From Nicotiana tabacum (lineage: Eukaryota > Streptophyta > Magnoliopsida > Solanales > Solanaceae): 64,000 nucleotides of DNA. A program made the translations under genes and the position numbers. The DNA is taken from contig NC_134100.1 of assembly GCF_000715075.1 (NCBI RefSeq), positions 30,858,042-30,922,041 on the forward strand. Direction: 5' to 3'. The notes beneath the pieces were generated by a model. The model saw only the letters and a list, made by a program, of their open reading frames with translations, searched no databases and had not been told where the DNA came from. Numbering within the stretch: the first letter of the stretch is position 1; each line of letters starts with the position of its first letter. Positions 57,879-64,000 of the stretch are shown piece after piece.

Positions 57879-60800
57879 TGATTTTTGCCCTATGAGAACT
57901 ACTCCAAAAAATTCAAAATAAAATGGTTTTGTGTTGTTTGTGATTTACTTGTATTTTGTCTGTGCATGTTTATTTCTACTCTAATTAAGAAAAATACAAA
58001 AATATGTGTTGCATGCGCATTTAGGATTTAATTTTACAATTTAGGAATTAATTAAACAATCAAGTTTGTTTTACAAAATGGGAAAATCACAAAAATATGA
58101 ATTTTTGGTAGCTTTGTCATTTTTATTGTTTAATTGTGTGATTTTTATTTTAATCAATATTTGATCTTGTGTGTTAATTGTTGTTAAGGGTTAATTAATA
58201 TTTTTTTAAAATATTCTTGGTTTTACAATTTAATTTATGAATTTTGGGTTTTTAGGAATTAAAGAAAGTAAAAGGGAAAAGAAGAAACAAGACAAGAAAG
58301 GGTAAAAATTCGGACTGGGCCAGTTTAAAAGGGAAAAGTTCAGGCCCAAATGTCACCCCCTTACAGCCCAGTCCAAATACCCTTTTACCTGGTCCAATCC
58401 AACCAGCCTTGGAGACGGGTGAAACGACGTCTTTCGGGCATGAAGAATCTGGGTCGTTGATCTCACTCGATCGAGCAGTCCAGTCCGTCTCCAGATATAT
58501 CTAAACGACGTCGTATATAACCAATAGATCCAAGCCATTGATTGATTTTGATCGAACGGACCAGATAACCCCTTTCATAACCCGTTTTTGACCCATTCTC
58601 TATACCCGTTTTAACCCGACCCCAACACTAAACCAAATGACACCGTATTTGATTAGCTCCTTGATCCTAGCCGTTGATCTTAATTGATCTAACGGCTGGG
58701 ATTAAATCCCTCACATCATATATATTCCTAAATCCTACCCAGCCCCCCCCCCCAAACCAAACCCCACCCTCCCTCATCTCTAACAGCTCATAGACGAGCT
58801 CGTCTCTAACAACCTTCCCCCATCGTGCTCCTCCCACCGGAAATCGCCTCACGGTGGTTCCGGTGGTACAATGACCCACATCTTCATACCCCTGAACCAC
58901 CACGCACTCCTCTTTCCAAATCCACCCTCCGTTGTCCTCGAATCATCATCGTCTGCTTTGAATATCAGATCGAAGAATCAGTCTAGAACCCTAGTTCGTC
59001 CAATGACCCCCAAATTAATACCCCTAGAACATCTAACCACCCCCAATCCAAATCTAGTTCCCGTTTGCTTCGAATCATCCTCAAACTTCTCGAATCTTCA
59101 TTTGAAGATTCGAGCAAAACCTGGATCTACCCCAATCCGCCCTGAACTCACACCCTGGCACCCCCTGACCTCCCTCATGCCCAAAACACACATGGTTCAG
59201 TTCGAATCTTGCTAGAACCATTCGAACCTCAAAATCGAACCAAGAACCCTATAAAGACCAAACCTGGGTTTTATCCAAAATTAAAGGAATTTGGGCATCT
59301 AATCGACCTTAGTCGAAGTGTTCTCCATTGAGAACACTCGATTAAGGTCCGTTCGACCTCAAAAAGCTCGAGTTAAGAGTTCGACCTGGGTTCGTCTAGT
59401 TTCTGTTTTGTTAAGGTATTTTTTCTCCTTTCTTTCTTGTTCTATTTTTGTTACGGATAATTTGTTTTAGTTTAATTATAATCCAGTTTTTGTTCACTGC
59501 TTCTTCTTCTTCTTCTCCGATCAGACCTTTTTATTTGGTCGAGTCTGCTTCTGTTCATGGTCGAATATATGTTATAAGCCATGTAATTTGTTAGTTTATA
59601 AGTTCCTTGTATTTGTCAATACCACTCAAATCACTGGTTGGTCTGTTTATTCTGATTGTTTGTTGTTAACTGCTAAATGTTATAGCCTGTGTAATAAATT
59701 GAATAAGCGTCTTCGATTAGTCCGGTAGGTTTGAGTGTTATTTTAACATGATAGTAGTTTAATTTTGGTTTTGATTTCATGGTTCATTCTAGTCTGTTTC
59801 CCCTCCTGCTTCGTTTCTGTCCTAAATGTTGTGTTGAAATGAGCCTGTTGGTATAGTTGAACTTAGAATTGAGCCTGTGGGTATATTTAGTTCGTCACAT
59901 TATTTTGAATTGCTTGGTCATTTGAAATGTTTTGAATTACTTGGTCAGTCGAACTGCTTCGTCACAACTGTTATTTTGGTTGTCACCTGAACCTGTTGTG
60001 TCATGCCCTGTAAGGGTGTTCTGAGTCATTAAAAGCCTTGGCCTTTATTTTGTTGCTATTTGATTCAAGCTTAAGCAATTGATGAATCGAATCCTACTGT
60101 TTAGGGTCTGAAATGAATCTGACATTGGTTTGAATTCAGTGTTGGTATGATAATGTCAACTAGATAGTAGCGAGTCATAAGGTTGCATTCAGAACTTAGG
60201 AGAATTGGTTATAGCTGCAATTTCAGGGACTCTAGGAGGGTATTTTGGGATTTAAAAGGTTTAAAAAAGGTTTAAGTTGAATGGTCTGACAGCAGGGTAC
60301 TAAAGTACCAATAAACTAATAAATTGTTTAGTAATAGTGGAGAACAAGGCTTAATGGCATAGGATGTTGATTAAATAAGTTAAGTCACCCATAACCTTTG
60401 ATTAAAACAAAAGAACAAGACTTAGTAGTGGCTATCAGGGAATATCATAGGCAAAAATACTCTCTTAATTAGCTTGAGTACTCCTAAGAGCTGTCAGGGT
60501 CAGGGTTTGGTTATAAATAGAGTCATTTAAGACAGATTTAGGGTGATGATCCTAAAAAATCGGAAGAGAGACCTGGAGGGAGGAAAAGTGAATCTGAGAA
60601 GAATATTTTTGATTCTTGAATCAGTTCTGAGAGAGAGTTTAAAAGAAAGGTCTATTGATTCTGTTTCTGAATTTATCCAAGCTCAGTTTGTTCTGTTTAG
60701 GTGTTGATTGTTGCGGTGTGGTCTTACAAATCTGTTCGTTGTTTGGGTTTGAGTGTGTTTCTGATTCAGAACTGGTACTGTTGTTGTACTGCTGTTGTAA

Positions 60801-62176
60801 TTGTTGTTGCGTTATTGCTGCTGACTGTTCTTTCTCCTCTTCCTGTGTTGCATTTCTCCAGGTACACATTTGAACTTGTTTTGGTGTAATTTCTCCGGTG
60901 GAATGAAAAGGCAGTTGTTGTTTGACATTCATTAAAGTTTTACTGTTTTTAGTTTACTATGATACAGTTAGCTTTAAGATTTATATGATAAGTTTGTGCA
61001 TTAACGCGCCTGTAGGGACTAGTTGGGTCATTAACATGCTATGTACTGTTTTGTAACTTGTGGACAATGGGTACCTGCATAATTAGGATTGTTGTTTAAT
61101 CAATTTGAGCGGTTTTGAATGGTGATGGACTGTTAACTCTAATATGTAACTCACTTCTGATGGAATCAAGTCCAAAGTGTCAAATAGTCATTGTTCGGGT
61201 TAATTGCTCGCCACACTAAAAATCAAAGGCAAATTGCAGCAAATAAGTGCATATTCACGTTAGTCCAGGTCACATATGTTTAGTTTCGAATTGAAAATTA
61301 TCCATGACTCCGTGTGTGATTTAAATCATTATTGGATAAGTGATTCGTTGGAGTGAGTTATAGGTAATACCATTTCTACTCTAATAGGGATGAGCAAACA
61401 ATTGTGAGTTATGCAATTTCGGATCTTTAACGCACATTAATTAACTAGGACTGCTTGCATTTTAGAGACGAATTAAGTAGAAAATTATAGATTGTTTTAG
61501 GATGGACCTTTAAAATAATAAAATAAAGGTGAGCTTCGCCTAATAAAAATGCATAAAATGCGGAGCCCTCATTGAGATGTATATATTCAAGTCCTTAGAT
61601 TTCGGTGACGGACCGTCTAATGAATTTCACGGCTTTCCTCAAAATGATAACGCGCTAGTCACTTTAAGCGCGCTTTTAATAAATTACTTTCTTAAACTCG
61701 GGTGTACATTTATGTGACCCAAATCCAAATCTCAACGGAGTCAAAATGTGTCAATAACCATAGGTACATTGATGTGACATGGTTCGAGACGTGTTTTCAC
61801 GACGTTGCAGTTCTCTCTTAAAATAAAAACAATAAAAACGGGAAGGAGTTAAAATTGGCACACAGGTCCAACATGTATAAAATCAGATAAATAAGCCGAA
61901 TATGACATTTGAGCGACCGTGCTAGAACCACGGAACTCGGGAATGCCTAACACCTTCTCCCGGGTTAATAGAATTCCTTATCTGAATTTCTGGTTCGCGG
62001 ACTATAATACAGAATCATTTCTTTTCCTCGATTCGGGATTCAACCGGTGACTTGGGACACTATAAATCTCCCAAGTGGCGACTCTGAGTTAAATAATAAA
62101 TCCCGTTTCGATTGTCCTTTAATTGGAAAAACTCCCTCTGCGCCCTTACCGGTATAGGTAAAAAGGAGGTGTGACA
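57879..62176 (+). mobile_element. Giant LTR (4298 bp) of a second Ogre/Tat-like element
   Basis: Starts TGATTTTTGCCC at 57879 and ends aggaggtgtgaca at 62176, followed by a PBS. Different family from 28486-33025 but with shared landmarks: a ccgttgatc/gatctaacgg near-palindrome (58670-58695), TATAAATA at 60512, a tgcctaacacctt box (61945-61957) and a tggcgactc motif. Its partner LTR lies beyond the window. Confidence 0.85.
60512..60519 (+). promoter_or_regulatory. Candidate TATA box of the second giant LTR
   Basis: TATAAATA in ggttataaatagagtc, about 2.6 kb into the LTR, followed by C/T-rich and gttg-rich sequence. Confidence 0.5.
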
Positions 62177-62180
62177 GCTC

Positions 62181-62196
62181 TGGCGACTCCGCTAGG
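62181..62196 (+). other. Primer-binding site of the second Ogre/Tat element
   Basis: TGGCGACTCCGCTAGG starts four bases after the LTR end. This is the Ogre-type site, attributed to tRNA-Arg. Confidence 0.8.
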
Positions 62197-63317
62197 AAGA
62201 TAACCCAGAATCTCTGGTTCAGGGTTCAAAATTCGAGCTTAGATAAATTGTTATATTTGGCTTTATCTGATTTTGTTACATGTTTGGGCCTAATGTGCTA
62301 AATGCTACTTTTACCGCTTTGATATTATCTGAACTGTATATAAACTGTGCCGAAATCCTTCTATTCTTACCTCCGGGGATGTGCTTGCTGGTTGAGACTC
62401 CCTATTCTGTTAGTGTCATACCTGAAATAAAAAAGAGGCCGGACAAGTTACTAAGCTGGATGGCCTTTTGGTACCCGGTACGTAGCCCCCTCCTCGACTC
62501 GAGTTGCCCGCTCGGGTACACAGTCTAGAACAAATACCCAGGTTATGAACCTAGAATAACTCAGCTTCATGCCGGATCCCTAGTAGGAACGTTTGTTTGC
62601 ATCACGTGCATTTGACTTTGGAGGCTCAACACAGGGGTTGGGTTTGTCTAGGACAGGTGTACCAAAAAATGGAAATGACCATCCTGATGCATCTTACTTG
62701 CTACCTGTGCATTTATTTGCTTCGGACTTGCATGCTGACCGACTTTTTGAGGAAAGCGAAATAGCAATATGAGGGTTAAGGAGAGTTAATCGCCTGTTTT
62801 TGAAAAAAAAAAACAATGTCCAAATAGTGTCAAAACTCTGCCGAATTTTTTTTGAGAAAATGGAAAAAAAAAGAAAAAAGAAAAAATATAAGTTTTATTT
62901 GCCAATGAAAAGAGTCTTGTTTTCAAAAGAAGTTTGTTTTATCTACCCGAACTACACCGGTTTGATTCTCACATGGTGCGGGATACGTAGGCAATCCTCA
63001 TCGGGTCCAACCTCCCCTTTACAAAAATGTCAAAATTTTAGTTTTCGTCATAAATAAGTCGGGTAACGCCGTTTTTGTCAAAATAGCTGAATGTTCCCAA
63101 AAGGGATGCCGGAAGGCTGACTTTGCATAAACGGTCACTCATAGTCATTTTTGGGATTTTTGACCGGTTGACTCACCCAGCATTAAATCTTCGTTCTCAA
63201 AGTGCTGAAAAGCCGTGTGCGGAGCCGGATCTCTCTTTTAATCTGTGAAAAATTAAAAAATAGCCAATTGGTTTGAGTCAAATAAATTTTATTTTTTTGC
63301 TCAAATCACCTTAATAA
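62197..63317 (+). other. Leader of the second Ogre/Tat element
   Basis: No convincing gene. An A-rich block lies at 62796-62900. The sequence ends at the ORF1 start. Confidence 0.6.
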
Positions 63318-64000
63318 ATGTGCAGGATGAGCCCAATGCAAAATGAACCTTTTTCAATAATGACTAAAATCCCTTTCAAGTTGCGACTATGGTGGGATGA
63401 TTTAGGTGGTGAAGGGCAAGATGAGGTCAAGAAATATCTAAAAGGTCTTACAGGTTTATTGGAAATCCAACCTCGGGGGGATATCATAAGAGCTTTGGTC
63501 ACCTGCTGGGACCCGGCACACAATGTCTTCCACTTCTCCGATTTCGAACTCACTCCGACTTTGGAGGAAATAGCCGGGTACATCGGAAATGCTGAAGCTC
63601 CGTTGAGGCAAAAATACCTGGTTGCTCCAAGAGCTGTCACTGTGCATCAGTTTTTAAATTCGTTAAAGATACCCCGGATGGTCCATAAACCAGATTTGGC
63701 CGCAGGTTTTTGTAATCCACGCTTCATATACGACAGATACGGTCATGTCGGAGGATTCAACAACCCGGGTAACAAGTTATGCAGCAAAAGTAACCGTCAG
63801 AAATGGGACGAGCATAGATGAGCAGCTTTTATGATAACCTTTTTGGGCCTTTTCGTATTTCCAAGGAAAGACGGAAACATTGATCTGAAAATAGCCGGGG
63901 TCGTTAGTACCTTGCTCACTCAAGATAAAAGCACTTTTGTGCCTATGATAGTATCTGATATCTTCCGAGCTCTCACAGCCTGCAAAGCCAGAGGGAACTT
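63318..64000 (+). pseudogene. Ogre-type ORF1, N-terminal part, cut by window end
   Basis: The frame opens at 63318; ATG 63327 (MSPMQNEPF) is also possible. It encodes LRLWWDDLGGEGQDEVKKYL, LTGLLEIQPRGDIIRAL, WDPAHNVFHFSDFELTPTLEEI and a variable middle, the same family as 37649-39249. A TGA at 63819-63821 (EHR*AAF) interrupts it, probably from CGA, but the frame stays open after it to the window edge (FLGLFVFPRKDG). Apart from this stop it is the best-preserved ORF1 sequence here. Confidence 0.8.

Noticed and set aside
58871..59215. 114-codon frame at 58871 as a host gene exon
   Set aside because: Pro/Ser/Asn-rich frame in the C-rich part of a giant LTR; the same region in the other family (29351-29635) also has a meaningless frame.
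60655..60932. Frames over ttgttgttg-rich sequence (Gln/Thr/Asn-rich on the minus strand)
   Set aside because: Low-complexity LTR sequence downstream of the TATA box, open in several frames at once.

Overview
This window is a piece of repeat-dense nuclear DNA from a eudicot plant. The long-terminal-repeat (LTR) sequences, with termini of the TGTNACGACCC...GGGTCGTGACA type, short CGCA...TGCG boxes and giant LTRs opening TGTTGATACCC, resemble the retrotransposons of large Solanaceae genomes; that assignment is an inference and the genus is not determined. I see no intact host gene, no tRNA or rRNA gene, no CRISPR array and no bacterial-type operon. Almost every base that can be assigned belongs to decayed LTR retrotransposons of two Ty3/gypsy lineages, a LINE, a miniature LTR element and fragments.

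Layout. 1-2107: 3' part of a plus-strand LTR. 2108-3819: unassigned DNA carrying a miniature (TRIM-like) LTR element. 3820-4986: fragment of a minus-strand LTR. 4987-18787: a tandem Del/Tekay-like chromovirus on the minus strand, read right to left as LTR, complete but broken gag-pol, LTR, second gag start; its right LTR holds a 2.7-kb solo LTR with a perfect 5-bp target-site duplication. 18788-19675: short spacer and a truncated plus-strand LTR. 19676-33025: plus-strand gag-pol half of an Ogre/Tat-like element with an aspartic protease, a G-patch, reverse transcriptase, two RNase H domains, integrase, a minisatellite-rich 3' leader and a 4.5-kb LTR. 33026-33357: piece of a LINE. 33893-37230: 5' LTR and leader of another chromovirus. 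37231-44923: minus-strand ORF1, leader, PBS and 5.0-kb LTR of an Ogre/Tat element. 44924-45616: the remainder of the LINE. 45847-50465: plus-strand LTR and broken gag. 50466-51360: mosaic of four short retroelement fragments. 51361-57828: minus-strand broken pol, gag and LTR of a further chromovirus, with a 1.1-kb insertion in the LTR. 57879-64000: LTR, PBS, leader and start of ORF1 of a second Ogre/Tat element, running off the window.

The most informative reading is that the two Ogre/Tat halves are one element. It inserted antisense into a LINE: removing it and one copy of the 5-bp duplication AGCGG restores the LINE reading frame (FYKA|VVRP). The element was then broken between ORF1 and gag and one half inverted, so its LTRs now face each other across about 6.9 kb. 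This could be a real inversion or an assembly misjoin. A second structural theme is LTRs with internal sequence on both sides (5892-8066 and 54663-57828), the footprint of recombination between elements.

The genes shown here do not form a working system: reading frames carry nonsense changes, many at former CGA codons, plus frameshifts, and two of three reverse transcriptases have lost a catalytic aspartate. The cis signals (PBS, PPT, TATA boxes, hairpins, box clusters) are better preserved and hold most of the less explained structure.
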